A DNA stretch of 64,000 nt from Chamaea fasciata (GCA_029207755.1 JARCOQ010000016.1:1927001-1991000); one strand, 5' to 3'. Positions 1 through 14,420 are shown, counted from the stretch's first letter. Numbers and translations: made by a program. The notes: a model not told the origin generated them from the letters alone.

Positions 1-352
1 AAATAAATGAGTACCATCAGCAGAATAGCAAGGGAAATGCTGACTTTGTTCTTGGTAATGAAGACAGGGACTGCTGTTTACATTTAATCCAAGATGGAAA
101 AGGAAGCTCACGGAAGGACACTGCCTAGTAAAGGACCACGGGAGCCAGCTTGGGATGCAATGATCTTGATGGATCCGACAGAAACTGAACAAGCATCAGG
201 CTGGCCAGCAAAAAGGCAACCACAGTACCCAGCAACCAAAATCACCTTTTCTGTTTAATCACATCTTAATTATTTTCTGTGTAAAATGAAAATGTGGTAA
301 ATGCAGCTCATTTTTTTTTTTTTTCTTTCTTTTTTTATGACTCCAAATTAGG

Positions 353-496
353 TTAACAGGCAGCAAAATTTGCTGCTGACTCCAGCGGGAGCTCAATGTG
401 CGGTGCATTGCTGGCCAGGAGCTCCTGAAATTTGGGGCCAGCTCTCCAGGTATCATCAGCTTCAGTGCCTTTAAAAAGTCTATCATCTTGGTCCCT
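353..496 (-). other. Exon-like open stretch of unknown identity
   Basis: On the minus strand a TTATAG at 502-497 could act as a splice acceptor. It is followed by 47 codons and a TAA stop (353-355). The peptide begins RDQDDRLFKGTEADDTWRAG and ends ESAANFAAC. Composition and codon use look protein-like, and the stop fits a terminal coding exon. Against it: the polypyrimidine tract is weak, no AATAAA follows closely, and the frame does not fit the SNX29 donor at 18622, which needs one base to finish a codon. I do not recognise the peptide. It may be chance, a relic, or the last exon of another transcript. Confidence 0.25.
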
Positions 497-1526
497 CTAT
501 AACTCAGAACTTTGCCAATGAGTTCAAAGCAAAAATAAATCACATTTGCGATAATCTTGCTCCTTTGCCGGAATATCAGAGAAGAATCAATTTAGGACAC
601 CCGTGAGCAGCCGTGACTGTCCCACTGCTGGCAGCCACGGCAGTGTAGCTGCAGGGCTGGAGTGACAGTCCTGGCAGCTGGGAGCTGCTGAACCTTCTCA
701 GTTCCAGCTCCTGGAGAAGCCTGGAAATGGCTGCTGCTGCCCAAAGAATCTGCTTCTGGAGGCCAGCTGAGTTTGGTCCCAGAAGGAAGCTAGCACAGGA
801 TCACAAGACAGGCACTTTCCCCATTTACCTATGACTTCCCCTTCTTGCTTCTTTGAGTCTTGTGGCTTTAGGCCACATGAAGATCTTGCTGTTAGGAAGA
901 ACAGTCATCTTTGACAGAGGGCATTTTATGGCTCCGAGTAAATGTTGAACTGAATAGCAGCTCCCTTTCGCAGGTTTAGAAGCTCAGTAAAGCCCCTGTG
1001 TCACTGTCAGCAGTACACGTGCCCAGGCACAGTACCAGGCTGAGATCATGCAGAATTCATCTTTGTTGGGGTAGCTGTGCTCTGCCAGCAGGAGGACAGC
1101 CCCAGCAGACAGGAGGGGAAGTGTTGCCCAAGTTCCCCCGGCAGTGATGCTGCGCTGGCCTCAACAGAGCGAGCAGAGGCTGTTCCTGCCCTGCTCCGGT
1201 GACACACGGAGCCCGACTGCAGTGACAGCTCCACGGGCAGGAAGCCTTGTCATCTTATCCCTGCCCTGTGCTCTGCAATGCTGGGCACTGGATTTTCTTG
1301 GAGCCTTCAGGATTTAGATGCATTTTGATTCAGCTGTGGCCCTAACAGTAAAAATATGATAAAATATTCAGTCTGCCTGACAATGCAAACCAACACCATC
1401 TTCTTTCCCTTTGGTCATACCTGGCTACTCTCAATAGCTGATGCTTTAGGATTTCTCTCTTTTATTATGCAGGAGTCTTCTACTGAAAAATTTCTAAGAG
1501 AGTCAGACATTTAGAGCTGTTCAGTG

Positions 1527-1543
1527 TATATATATATATATAT
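1527..1543. repeat. (TA)n microsatellite
   Basis: About eight TA units after CAGTG. Confidence 0.9.
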
Positions 1544-4500
1544 GATTTCCCAGATTTACTGTATTAAAACTAATAAATCTCTTATAAAGAATGAATTCAT
1601 GAGTTCTTAAAGATAAGAATAAAATTTGAGAAACAAGATTTCAGAAGTCAGATAAACACGGAATAGTTAGAAATGGACTCCGCTGTTTGCAAGGCCCATA
1701 TTTCCAACTTTCAGACCCAAAGATGAGCAGGTGTCTTTTTACCACATATCGCGAGTTTTACTAAACTCTTAAGTGCAATTGTTTTACACTTCTAAATCTT
1801 AATCTAAAAATAAACCTTCATACTGCTGTTGGTATAATCAAACTGTGGAGCACTGTGGAATTAATGTGTGAAGATTTGAAGAAAAAGGACTTTGGTCTGC
1901 TCTTGGAGATGGTGACCCCAGCCATCCCAGTACAAATCCTTCCCGGAATTTCTGTTTAAATTCAGGTTATTTGAGCAAGAGTAAACTGAAGAAGCCCGTT
2001 TAGCTGTAAAGAAGATGTGCATTAGGAAATGTGCAGCTGTTCTGGCTCCATCCTTACAGAGCAGCAGTCTGATGTCAGACTGATGCTGTAAATACACCAA
2101 GTTCTCACTGGGCCATGCAGGAGCAGGGAGTGGAAGCAGGGAGAGGATGGATATCTGTGCCATCCCTGCTGCTGCACATGGACCAGCACTGGCTGAGGAA
2201 GCTGCCACTGTTATTTCTGCACAGACCTCAAGAGTTCAGGTCATTTGGCATTTCTGAACTGACACTTGGCCTCATTTGTATCTCCAGAGGATGTATTTGG
2301 AGATCTCTGAAACAGTCTAAAGTAAAAAAAAAAAACCCAGCCAAAGTAACTTTCTTTACTCGGTGGTTAATGATGGGAAGGGCCATGGCAGGGAAGAAAG
2401 CCTGCATACTATGAATTTTTTGTTATTAATAGACAAGTACCTATAATTACAGCAAGTTATTCTGGGATACTTCAACTTCAGTTCATGGATTCTGCTACCA
2501 CCACACAAGTACCAAACATATTAAAAATACACCACAAAAATAAGATCCATCATACAACAGAATTGAATGGATTATGTTTACAGCTGGCAGATAAGCAAAA
2601 CCAAGGAACAAAGCTTCTGTAGGATGTTTTGAATTTCAGTGATGGCCTGTAGCTAATTCCTGCTGTTTTCACAGGAAAAAACTGATGGCTGCTGCAATAT
2701 TTTTCAATACAAGTTCAAATGAGGAAAAGAAATAACCCACCTCCTTTTGAAAAACTGTGCAGTTGGGCATAAACAAGCTCGTTATGGTCTGGATTAAAGC
2801 CAAGTACACGCACAAGTACAAAGATACCTCCCTTATGAAGATTATTTGCTTTCTGTATTTGAATGGATGCATCCATTTATCCATTACTGTCAGTGCTGCA
2901 CAGAAAGGAGCATGAATAAGCACTGGAAGACAGCAATATAAGATGTATAAACAGATTGTTCTAAACCACAGTTTTGTGAGTATTCCTCACTGTTTCGTAT
3001 GCTAAGAGAAAGGAATAAAGTTTATTTTCCATCCTCAGCATAGCCTCATTCATTCCTCAAAATCTCTTCCACTGTGGAAAAGTAATTAAACTTAATCTTT
3101 GGTTTTATTCCCAGTGAAATAAGCAATACAGAATAGGTTTTCTTGCAGTACTCCAAATATAACAGTTACATGAAGAGGAAAAGTAGTCATGTTGTTTCAT
3201 TAGCAAATTATTTTTTTAAAAAATCATTCTACTAATTCTGCCATTCAAGCAATTATGTAAAATTTACATATGGGAATACATATGCACACCCTCATTCTGA
3301 TTTAAAGAACAGCGTATTTTCAATAGTTATTCCACTTTTTTCCCCTGCATAACAGATTTCTCAAGGGCAATTGCTCTGAGATATTGACATTTCAGGGGAT
3401 CTGGAGCAAACATCATAAACTCACGTCTGAGAACTCAGCTTGCAGTATCTCTGACAATACATTACAGAAATCCACCTCACCACAACTGTTTGCTAATGCC
3501 ATCCTGTGCTAAAAGCATTTGCAGCTGTCACAGAGAACCACCCCAAAAGGAAAAGGCCCTTGGCTGAATGTAGAGCAGCTCCTTGTGCACCAAGGCCTGA
3601 TGCGCGGGGTGCAAACACCAGCAGTGCCCACTGGGATGGCCACCAGGCAGGAATGAAAGCAGGCTGGGCCTTACAGGAGCCAGTTGGGTTTTTTTCTGCA
3701 CCAGATACCTTGGAAATGCCCTTTCCCATTTCCCAGAAAGGCAGTTTGGTGACACAGCAGTGGGTGTTTGGGAACTGAAGAGAGAACAGAAGGAGACAGA
3801 GCCATCCTGGTGGGTCATGGAACTCAGACGCTGCTTCCCAAAGAACAAATCCCTAAATGCTGTTCTCGCTGGAGGTGCTGCCTTTGGACATCCAATGCAC
3901 ACCTGCTGGCCTGGGAGCTCTTCTATACTCCCACAAGTTAGAAACTTGTAGAAGAAAAGTGATTTTTCAATGGTCTGTGTTGTTGGCAAGTATCTCTATC
4001 AAGCTTCCCCTGTTAATAGAATCCAAGCTGAAAATGTCAAATTAAAGTATTTCTCTTGAACATACACTGACTTTCAGTAACAGGTTTGTACCAGGAGTCA
4101 TCTGTTATAAACTGTGTCTATCAGTTTCATGACTCTATGTACGGTTTTACTAAGTAGAGAATTAAACTCACAAATCTCCAGCCTGGGTTTTGTGGAGGTC
4201 ACATCCCCCAGGCCGCACTAGTTTAGTGTGGTTTAAGTAATGTATCTTGCCATGCAGACTGGTTAAAGTGAGTAAGAAGCCCCTAAGTTCCTTTCAACAC
4301 AAGAGAGAAAAGGAGGAGTAGAAATAACCCCACTCTTTGTAAGAATAGCATGGCTTCAAAAACATCTTTAAGTGCCACAGTTGCATGCTATGCAACTTCT
4401 AAGTATATTATAAATAGAAGGTATATGATAAATATGGTTTTATTTTGTTTGGTTTCTTTCAGTTCCATTAATCAGTTTCTATTCATTCTGTGAACATATA

Positions 4501-6080
4501 TTTAAAGAAATAATTCCCTCTTCAGTTGTTTATTTCAAATTCTAATTTCAAGAAACATCACTAGAAGAGTTGTGGGCCACGAGAACTTATCAACAAGGGA
4601 AGCTCACCATCCCATCTGCTCCAAGCCATCCCACCTACCTGCACCCCGCTTCCAGCTGGATGGAGAACGGAACTTGGGGAATTTCTCCTCCTTCCAGCGC
4701 TGTGCCATTCCCACCAAGAGCTCAGCTGTGGGATCCAGGCTCGCTGGGTCAGCACATCCTCACAGGGGGAGTCCCCAGGGCCTTGTCCCCAGGAGCAGGA
4801 GAGGGAACTCGGGGTTCTGGATCCCCGAGCTCCCGGATCCATCTGCACTTGCACACAGATTGCTCTGACTGACCAGATGGCTCCTTACAAAACAACATGT
4901 TCACATCAACAGTGTTCAAAACACTTTCTGCTGGAAACTTGTTTTCTGTCAGGGACCTGCAGATGGTTCCCTTTCCCTACCTGTAAGTTCTCCAAAATAC
5001 ATCTCCTGAACTGGCTGTTATGCAATCTTCATATGCTGAGATTTGACTGTGAATATCTAAAGCTGGCAATTTTCTTAAAATAAGCTCCAGAAAGAGAAAC
5101 GTAACGAGCAATTTTAGATCAGCTAGTTTACGTGCAGCTGTAGAATAAATATTACAAACTGTTTTGCAGGATTTAGTAGGCCAAAAAGTTAGCTTTAAAA
5201 ATTACAAATTCATTACAGGGAACTATGTAGATTTGAGTAAGGAGGCCAGGGAATTGGCTCAAGAAGGGAAAATTTTGTGAAAAGAACATTATGCAGCTCC
5301 ATCAGAGGCCTCTGTAAGATGTTCACGTGACACAACGAGGCACCTGAGCCAGTCCTGAAGTCCATGCAGTAAATGGCTCCTACCATCCACATGTCCCATT
5401 ATGCAGTCACTACAGAGGCAATTAAATGTACTCTCACCTGCTCAGCAGTGTGAAAAATTATACTGAGAAGAAAATTATCTTCACACCGAATTAAAATAGT
5501 CATTTTGATAATTTTTTTTTTTTTTGGCCAAGTCTGGTGCTCCTTGATGACCTGGATCTTACATAAAAATATACATTAGGATGCAATATAATTCTGTATG
5601 TTTGCAAGCTTTTTATATTGAAAATTCTGTGCCCATTTTAAAATACTGTATTAATTTTGGGGGCTTTGATTGAAAAGGGACAAAAAGACACAGGTTTGGT
5701 TGTTCAAAGTATGAGAGCTCCCACGTGCTGGAAGGTAGACACTGTCACACAGCAAGGACAGCAAGAACACAGAGGCATCTGCACTTGCTTACACTCCCAG
5801 CATTTTAGCACATTCTCAGCTATTGACTGACTGAGCCGCAAACTCCTCCGTGCTCTCCTCCTCTGAAAAAGTCAATTCCAGCAGAATAATGGAGCAAACT
5901 GTTACAGACAGAGAGGGTAACTAGGAAATCAACTGTCCAGACATGTCTAAGTCCCATTTACTGGAAAAAGTAGGATAACACGTAGAATATAAAACTCTTT
6001 TTCATTAAATTAGTTGTACCATTGAACCAATTTTTTTGTAAAAAATCTACTCAGACAATCATGCCCAAAACTGGTTTACA

Positions 6081-6136
6081 TAGTAAAAAGAAATAACCAG
6101 ACAATTGCAAAGATAGTAGAAAGAAATAACTAGACG
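6081..6136 (+). repeat. 33-bp-period tandem duplication
   Basis: TAGTAAAAAGAAATAACCAG (from 6081) recurs as TAGTAGAAAGAAATAACTAG (from 6114) with two differences, so about 22 bp was duplicated with a 33-bp period. Confidence 0.75.
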
Positions 6137-9100
6137 TACCTTCCTTTACAAATTATGTATACGCGTTAATGAAGAAAAAAGAATCTGAACCTTTGATAAT
6201 TACTATTATTTGAAGGGAAGAAGAAACAGAATGCCCTGCTGTATTTCTTAGCTAATCAAGTAGAAACATGTTCTACGTCCTTAGTAGGAAAGCTTTTATC
6301 AATCCTGTAGAGATGTCAAACTCTTTCAAACATGAAAATTTCGATGTCAATGTTTTACAGTTGTCAGTAATCAGGTGTAGACAAGGAGGGTAATGGAGAG
6401 CAGGTTTACAGACATTGGCTTGTATTTGACTGTTTTCACGGTTATGCTTTGCAACTCTTGATTCATTATTTTGCATGAGAACTAAAACATGCATTTGTTT
6501 TTGTCTTGGTTTAGATAGACAGGTATCTGCTAGGGAGCAAAACCCATGACAGCTTTATACAAGATTTAGGTACACCACAGTGGCATTGCTTCTGGAGACA
6601 AAGACAGCACAAAGAGCCCATTAACCCGGCACAGAGCTGCAGAACAGAGCACCCATGCAGCCCATAATTCCATATAATTAATACCTTAGGCCTGGAGAAT
6701 GAGCACAGTAAACCGACACAGATGATACCACAAATACCTGCATTTTAAATATTACTAAAATTGCCACCTAGATTTAATTTTGCGAGTATTTGCATATGCC
6801 CCATAAACGTACATTTCATGATTTCATAAATCTGCTAGCAGAATCCTGATACCAATGAACAGTGACAGCAGAGTTTTAGAACTGCACAAAGAAAGAGCTT
6901 CCTACTGAGGAAATCCAGATTCTAGAGTTCCAGGGTTGGTAGAGTACACGTACTGCTGAATGGAGAGGATCAACATATAAATTACCTCAGAATTTACTAA
7001 ATGTTTACACGAGCAAAAATTGATTTTAAAGCACGCAGACAATGGAGTTGAAGATAGAAGATGTTTGCTTGTGCATTTTCCAAGTTTCCAGTACTTTAAA
7101 AAAAAAACTCATGCTGAGTTACGCTGAAAGCACTTCACAAAAATAAATTCAGGGTATGAAATGGAGAGAATGGAAGCTTGCAGAGGTGAGGATTAAAGGA
7201 TGAGAGGCAGTTTTGTCCCAGCACACAGAGAGCAGGTCCACTGAATGCTCACCCAGCTGGACAGACAACCAAAGCAGAGGGATCTCCTCTTGCCAGGAAT
7301 TTACATTGCTCTGTACATGGAGTAACACTGAATGCAGAATGCTCATTGCACCAGACCTTCTCACCCCAAGATCCTTCGGGGAGCTGAATCTTTATACACT
7401 GTAAGAATATTCTAAAATTCCAGAATCACCCATGTATATTTTTTCAAGGCCTGTTTTCAGAAGACAAAATACCTTCCACATAGTGTTCAAATAAAAATTC
7501 TGTGCCTATAGTGAACACCTTTGGTTGCTAGTTCAGCTATCAGAACCATTTCAAAAAATGGAAGGAAATCCCAACACCCTTCTAATGAAATGGCTTCTTC
7601 TATGTGTGCAGAAAATGCAGTAAAGGAAAATAAATCCTGTGTAAGTGCTCTCTTTTTTTTACATTCTTTTCCACCATTTTCCCTTTTTCACCTCATTTTA
7701 ACATAGCTTTTCTTCAACCAATCCAAACTGTCTCATTCAGTCCCTTGCTCCTATTACATTTTACAGCACTCCTCTACTCTTATTCTACTCATTTATTCTT
7801 GTATTCCCTACCTTCTCCAGTTTTCTTTCTATAATAATTCACACTGACAGCCACAACGCTGCTACCCACTAAAACCCAGCTACTGTTTGCTCCTGTTCAT
7901 GCCCCATTCTTCTGTCAACAAACTCCTGTGCTAAGTTGATTCTACACTGGTCTGTTGTCCAGAAATCACCACTCCCGAGTTCCCCATGTAAACCAATTCC
8001 CTCCTGCATTAACAACATCAAGTTCACTCTTCCAAATCAATTCACCTGTTCATGTTTCAGTTTGCCCTCATTTCACATTTATTACAATATAGGCCTCAAG
8101 TCCCTGTTGACTCACTCTGGTTTTCAGCCACCCAGACCTCAATCACAGTGTAACACTGGACTGCCCAAGCTCAGTGAGCAAATCCTACTGAGAATTTGAC
8201 AAAACTTTATTCTACTGCTCTGCCTTCCCAAATATATTTTCTGAAAAATTCCAGTATTTTCAGTACACTCTTCCAGGCTGAAAATTCACTTGAAAGTTCT
8301 TACTGAACAAGTTACTCCAGTTAAAAGAATGACTCTGGTGAACAACTGCAGACTGTTGCAATCTGGACTTTTCTGGTTTTATGCACTGCTATTAAATTAA
8401 TTTAAACTAACACCTTGACACTGTGCTGTGCACTTTAACATGTTATGATAATGACATCTTCTTGGCTTGAATTCTGTTCCTGTGTGTCATTAATTTAATA
8501 TATTAAGCAGTGCTGATAATCAGAAGGGAATAATGTGAGAATGTTGGTAGAAACCACACTGCTTACAAGAAAAGTGCAGCAATTCTATATTTGAATGTCA
8601 GGTACAGCTGTCATATGGCTTGTCTGACAAGAGCATCTTTATTCTTTTACTCACTTGGGACAACCACACCACGCTACAAAGGAAAGGTCTCGAGATGGCT
8701 GTCAACATAGCTGAAAGTAAAAAAAAAAAAAGTAGACTGATTGTTCCATACCTTATTCCACATTAAGTGCTTCCATGCTATCAAAAATGAGGACAGGACT
8801 TTGAAGTCCTGCACACCTAACTATATTAGCATTTCTAGCATTCCACTTTTCGTAGCCTGGATGCAAAAATTTGTTCCAGATCCAGAGATGGCATAAGGAG
8901 CTTTAAAAAATATTGGATCCACTGTTTATGAGTTAGGTATGGACAAAACAGAAGCAGGATCTTTCTGTGTGTTTAAAATTAGAAACAGTTTCTGATTTAG
9001 CTAACCAAATCCACCTTGGCAACTCCCTGCCAGACATGAGTGTGCAGCAAATGTGCTGACAGGAACAGCGTGCCCAACGTCCAAACTGAAACTTTCTTCC

Positions 9101-9528
9101 CTGGCTCTAGAGCCCATTTTTTGCTACCAATTTCAGAAACACCTGCTCAGTACAGAAATGCCTGAATTCTAAAGAATTCACTTTTTAACAAGGGAGTGCA
9201 TGTGACTTGTAACCAAGGAAACAGGATCACTGCTGTAATGACACAAAACTTTAACTGGCTCTCTATTCTTTTATCAGAAAAATCTTAACCTCTTCTTGCA
9301 CTGCTACAAGTTCAGTGTGTTAGAGACACAAACCCCAGGGTTTAGAAACCCTGTCTTTTGCTAAGGACTTGCTGAGTTTGTTGGCAAGCAGCGAAGGAGC
9401 AAGGAGGAAGGATGTGCTGTTGAGAATCACAACTCGTCCCTCGGAATGATCTTTCATTACAAAGCCTGTTGTTAACTTGGAGCAAAAAGGATAGAAAGTG
9501 ATGCTAGAATTCATGGGGCCCAGTGGGG

Positions 9529-9558
9529 AAAAAAAAAAAGAAAAAGAAAAAAAAAAAA
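9529..9558 (+). repeat. A-rich tract
   Basis: Thirty bases of A interrupted by two G. No retroposed gene body was recognised beside it. Confidence 0.9.
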
Positions 9559-12500
9559 CATTCATAAACATCCTGATCCAGCCAGTTCCTTGCAAAAGAC
9601 AGACAGGAACTGAACATCACAAAATGCACAGCACAGTGAAAAGCTTCTTTTGTGCAGCACTGGAGTTTGCTCTTACATTGACCATGGCTGTTTTCAACAT
9701 AATCTCCATTTGTTTCAGAGCTTGATAAATTGTGTGATTATAAAGGAAACCAATATCCAGCAGTTAGCAACACACAAAGTGCTTTATAACTGTTGCTGTC
9801 TATCTGTTTGCTTTCTATTTTTGCCCCATTTTTTCAACCGAGGCAATGGAAAGCATTTCCCGTACATTTCTACACAGGCAAAAGAAATAGCATAGCATAG
9901 CCTCTCTGTCATTTGTTTCAGTAATTTTAAACATAATTCTTATTTTCTCAGGCAGCATTAAACAAGAGTTTATTCCAAGGTGACTGTAAAGATCGCAAGC
10001 CCTCAAATGTTTCCAGTGGTGACTGGAGAGTATTCAATCCTTGTATAGTATGCACTAAATTATTCTTCTCATAAGCATTGTAAAGGTCACTCTGAATATA
10101 AAAAAGCATGATAAAAATCTAATTGATGAAAATATGCTCATAAACACCTATTTGTGAGGCCTGTTGAACAATTCATAGCAATTAACTCAGCAAAGCAAGT
10201 CTCACTGTCTTTACTGAGATGGTAATTGGTGTAAGTCACACTGTTTCAAAGTGAAGTTGATTCTTTTTTTTTTTTTATGGTAAGGCTCAATAGTGGGGCA
10301 AGAAATACAATACATAAACCCCTTCAGCATTATGGAGTTGCTGGCTGGCACCCCAGCTTTACTGAGCATCACACCAAGACAAAAACAACAAACACCTTTT
10401 TCTTTTGTCTCAGTCCTGCAACACCACAACACTGAGGTGTTTCATTAGGGTGAGCTTAGAGGGATGTGTTTCTGTAATATTTTCACTATTACCCATCCCT
10501 GCAGGACAAAGTCCTTCCAATTGTATTTCTGAATACTCAAACACCTCTGACTCAGTGGTGCCTTAAAACTGCAAGACTGAGAAAATGCAAGTGAGAGCAA
10601 GAAATTGGGAGAAAAAGAACGAAAACTGTAGTCAAGAGACATAAAGAGATTCTTTCACCTCAATTAAACTTATTTGCACTGGGCACTGCTGGCAAATTTA
10701 ATAAGACCAACTGCTGGAAAAGAAACAACCTATAGAAATGCACCTGAGAGAAATAAAGAACTAAGAAAACCTAACAGATTTTCTAGTCCCTTTTACTTTA
10801 ACAATTGAGAAGAAAATCAGCAACTACAAAAATAGTTTTAAATACGTCAAAACATATATTCTGACTGAAAATTTTGACTTTAATTTGTATTGGACATGTG
10901 AAGGATTACTATGTTTTCATAAAAAAGGCACATCCTGTTGGTTTTACATGCCTCATGTAAATCATTAGGGTCTAAGCAAAATATTCTCCCTGATCAAAAA
11001 ATGTCATTTAAACTCCAGTGAGCAGTTACTTGGCTGCTACCTTCTGTAAAACTACTAACAGCAGAACCAAGCTGCAGTCAGCAAATATCTTAAGTGCTGA
11101 TGGGTATTTGGAATATATTTCCATCTACGGCAACTATCTGAGGACTGTGACTGCTATTAATGGCATTGCCATGATAAGCACCCTTGCCTAGCTCAGGTCA
11201 GAGATTTTAGAATCTGTTCCGACCATTTTAAAAGAGAAACCACTGGTAAGAAATGATTTTGCAAACCTTTGGTCTGAACAAATCAGAGGATGCAGGACAG
11301 CTCTTTATCCTGTGCAAAGGGAGCAGCAGATTTGCAATAAATGCTCCCTGATAGACTAGGATAATGAATGGGAATGTGTGTCAATTTTTCATGTCCTATA
11401 CAAAGCTTTAATTATTTCACAAATTGCCTGTCAAAGCCCAGATAGATCTATTGTAAAATGAAAAACTACAATCATATGATCTTCATGTGTTTGGATAAAC
11501 CCAGCTGCATAAAGCCAAATGCTTCCAGTAAGCCTGAAGTGCCAGCGTGTTTATCCACAGGTCCCTACTATATTCAACCCTTCTTGCTTTTACATCAAGC
11601 ATCTCATGTCTCTTTCTTCCTGCATTTTCTTGCCCGCTTTATCACTGCTTCTATTCTTGCTGATGTATTTTTTCTTTCCTCTTTTCCCTCTAACATCCAT
11701 AAACCCTCTCAATTTTCCCTAGCAGGGAAAGGAAAAATATAAGACATTTGAAGAATGCCATGTAATACACATCTTCGATGTCGATATGCGCAAAACCACA
11801 AAAAACAATGTAACGGGCAATTCTGGTAGAAGGGAAAGAGATGAAAGTTTGAATTTTCATATACTTTGGCCAAACAATTTTTGCCCTACTTCTTCACATT
11901 TCACTTAGATCAAAACAAGCATGATGCTTTTTTTAAGTCTGATGTCAAGCATCATAGGTTATGAAAGACTAAAACCCAAACTGTCAGTTACAAAGTGAGG
12001 AATGCAGAACCCAAGAATAACAGTGAGACAACTCTATGTTTGTTAAAAACAATCCACTCAAATTCAAGTATTTTAATTCTACCATCAACAAAAATTCCGA
12101 AAAAGAATTTTGAACTGAAACTTCCTGCATTATCTGAACATGATAATCAAACTTTAAATATCTAAGATATTTTTACTTCAACAATCATCAGTGCTTGGCA
12201 ACACAGTTCAACTGAAAGATAAATATTGTGCAATGTCTCTACATTAGATCAATCAATTAACACAGCAATAAATTAGTTTCATTAGCATGTTTCAGGCATT
12301 AGAAGGTGCTTTACTAATTAAAAGTCCCATATTTAAGCAACTGCTATTTCCAGTTTGTTCATGTAAATTTAATTCCAGAGTGCTTACTATATTCTATCAG
12401 AGAGCTTATTCCTGTTACACAACCTACCTGGGCTGTGCTGAGGAGACACAAAAGCCATGCAGGGACAGCTGGTGGCACAGGCTGCCCCCTCTGGGGTGCA

Positions 12501-14214
12501 AGCCAGCACCAACCTGGCCACATCACTGCAGGAGGCTTTAGCTGAGCGCTGCCATTCATTCTAGTAGAAGGCACAGATAGGCACCCTGATAGCTTTAAGA
12601 AGTGTCATGCCATCACCAACTCACTTTTTGAGAAATCAACCTATCCAAAACTGTCTTTAAAACTTCCTTACTTCGCTTCAATCATTGTTTGACAGCATTT
12701 CAGGGATTGCTTGATTGCTTTTCATCTTATTGTTTCTCTGAAGATGCAATAACAGCAGAACAGTCACGCCTCTATCCTCATATGCAACTATATTCATGTC
12801 TGTGTATTCAAAAATCTTATTTGAAATAATGTTCATGTTTCCGTGAGAAGGTTTAGGTTCATTCTTTACACTAAAACTGTGGCACATCTGCTGTACATGA
12901 CCTGTCCCTTGCGGGGAGTAAGTTCTTGAACGAAATATAATTGTTGCACCCATCTGTAGTTAACTTTGAGTCTGAGCAATTGATTTTATCCCTCTAAAGT
13001 ACCTCAAAGCTGACTTCGAAAGGGTCAGTTGCCAATCTCTTTAAAATGAACCCAGAAATACAACCTTCACAGGTGCCTTACAGTAACTTTCCTAAAAGAT
13101 TTATTTCATTTTTACTTGGCAGCAAGATTTTAATGCTTGCAATGGTATTGTAGAGAAGTTAATGTTCTTTTTACCTCTCATACCTCTAATATACACATTT
13201 AACTGCTCTCAGTGACACACTGACAGGCGCAACTGAAATAGAGATGAGAAAACTGCCAAATCCAAACCAAACTAAAATCCTTCAATTCTTTCAGAACAAA
13301 CATCTATTCTTCCATAATATTTTAACTTTGTTGTCCGCAAGACCAAAAGCAGACTCTTGGCTTTAAACACTGTTTAGTGCTAAATAAATCTGAGAGGAGT
13401 ACTCCCAGGATGACATTCTTTTTTGAGCTGCTGATTGGTTGGCACTGAAATTTGCCTATCAGTCTTTCTCTATCACATTTCTCATAACTTTACCTTCTAA
13501 GAGGGTGGAAGCATTTTACAAAATGAGAAAGAGATAGAAATAGTGATTTTTTTTTTTACTACAATTTAACTTGGTGACTCAAAGACAACTGACACAAAAC
13601 ACCTAAGAACCCAACTTCTGCTATCAAATATGCTGCCAGTAATGTCACCCAGGGGAAATGGAGACAACATATTTTTTGAAAATTACAATCGTCTAATCAT
13701 CACGAAGAACTGATGCCTCCTTTGGTGTTCAAACACCTCCTGCAGACAACAGAACCTGCCGATGATTTCCTGAGCTGATTCCTTGCTTTTGTTAAAGCAT
13801 CTATTTGAGCAGCTCCCAGAAGGGAATTAATGTCCAGCTCTGCAGCTCAGCAGAACATAAAATTGTTATTTAGAAACCAGTGTAGCATGTACCTGTGGCC
13901 TACAATATGAGATAAAAAAGTACTTAGCACAGCAATCCGTGAAAACATTCACCAAATTGTGTTTATACCATTCTTGCATGCATTTTTATCCAAACATTTG
14001 CACTGCCAATGCAGAAGAACCAGCAAAGCGGCACAATTCCTACCAAATGGTTTTGCACAGCTTCCAAGTGGAGTCTGCGGCGTAGGAACTTCCCATGTTG
14101 ACACTTTGTTTTGCTCACAGGTAACCAACACCGTGTGAGCAGCTGTAATTCAGCCAACACCTCTTTGTGCGGGGTGGGTGTCAAACACAAGTGGAGTTAA
14201 GATGACATTCTAGA

Positions 14215-14420
14215 TTTACAGAACGATTTGAGGTTGGAAGGCACCACTGGAGATCACTGAGCCAAGCCCCGCTAGGCTGCCCAGGGCTGTGTCCTGTCCA
14301 ATCCGAACATGGAGTGCCAGCAACCTCTGGGCAAACTGCTAGAGGCTTCCATCTTCCTCACAGTGGGAAAAGAGGGAGGTTTATTATTTTTCCTACATTT
14401 CACTTCGTGCCCATTATGAG
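14215..14420 (-). mobile_element. CR1 LINE fragment, degraded
   Basis: On the plus strand it reads TTTACAGAACGATTTGAGGT, TGGAAGGCACC, AGATCACTGAGCCAAGCCCC, then AGTGCCAGCAACCTCTGGGC, and finally TTTTTCCTACATTTCACTTC. This is the reverse complement of a CR1 3' end (the usual antisense words are AGAATcATTTaGGTTGGAA, AGATCAtc..CCAA and TTTTTCCTAAtaTcc). The copy is old, with many substitutions and small deletions. Its 3' end is at 14215, so it is in the minus orientation. Confidence 0.8.

Noticed and set aside
2327..2336. Poly(A) tract as a possible processed pseudogene tail
   Set aside because: No gene body or target-site duplication was found beside it.
4561..4872. Open frames on both strands in a GC-rich patch
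   Set aside because: Three overlapping frames are open at once, as expected from base composition. A short FPKF-like peptide on the minus strand resembled the SNX29 tail, but its surroundings did not.
13621..13680. Candidate for the SNX29 tail (a GDIT-like peptide on the minus strand)
   Set aside because: The following residues do not resemble the tail, and no acceptor in the correct phase precedes it.
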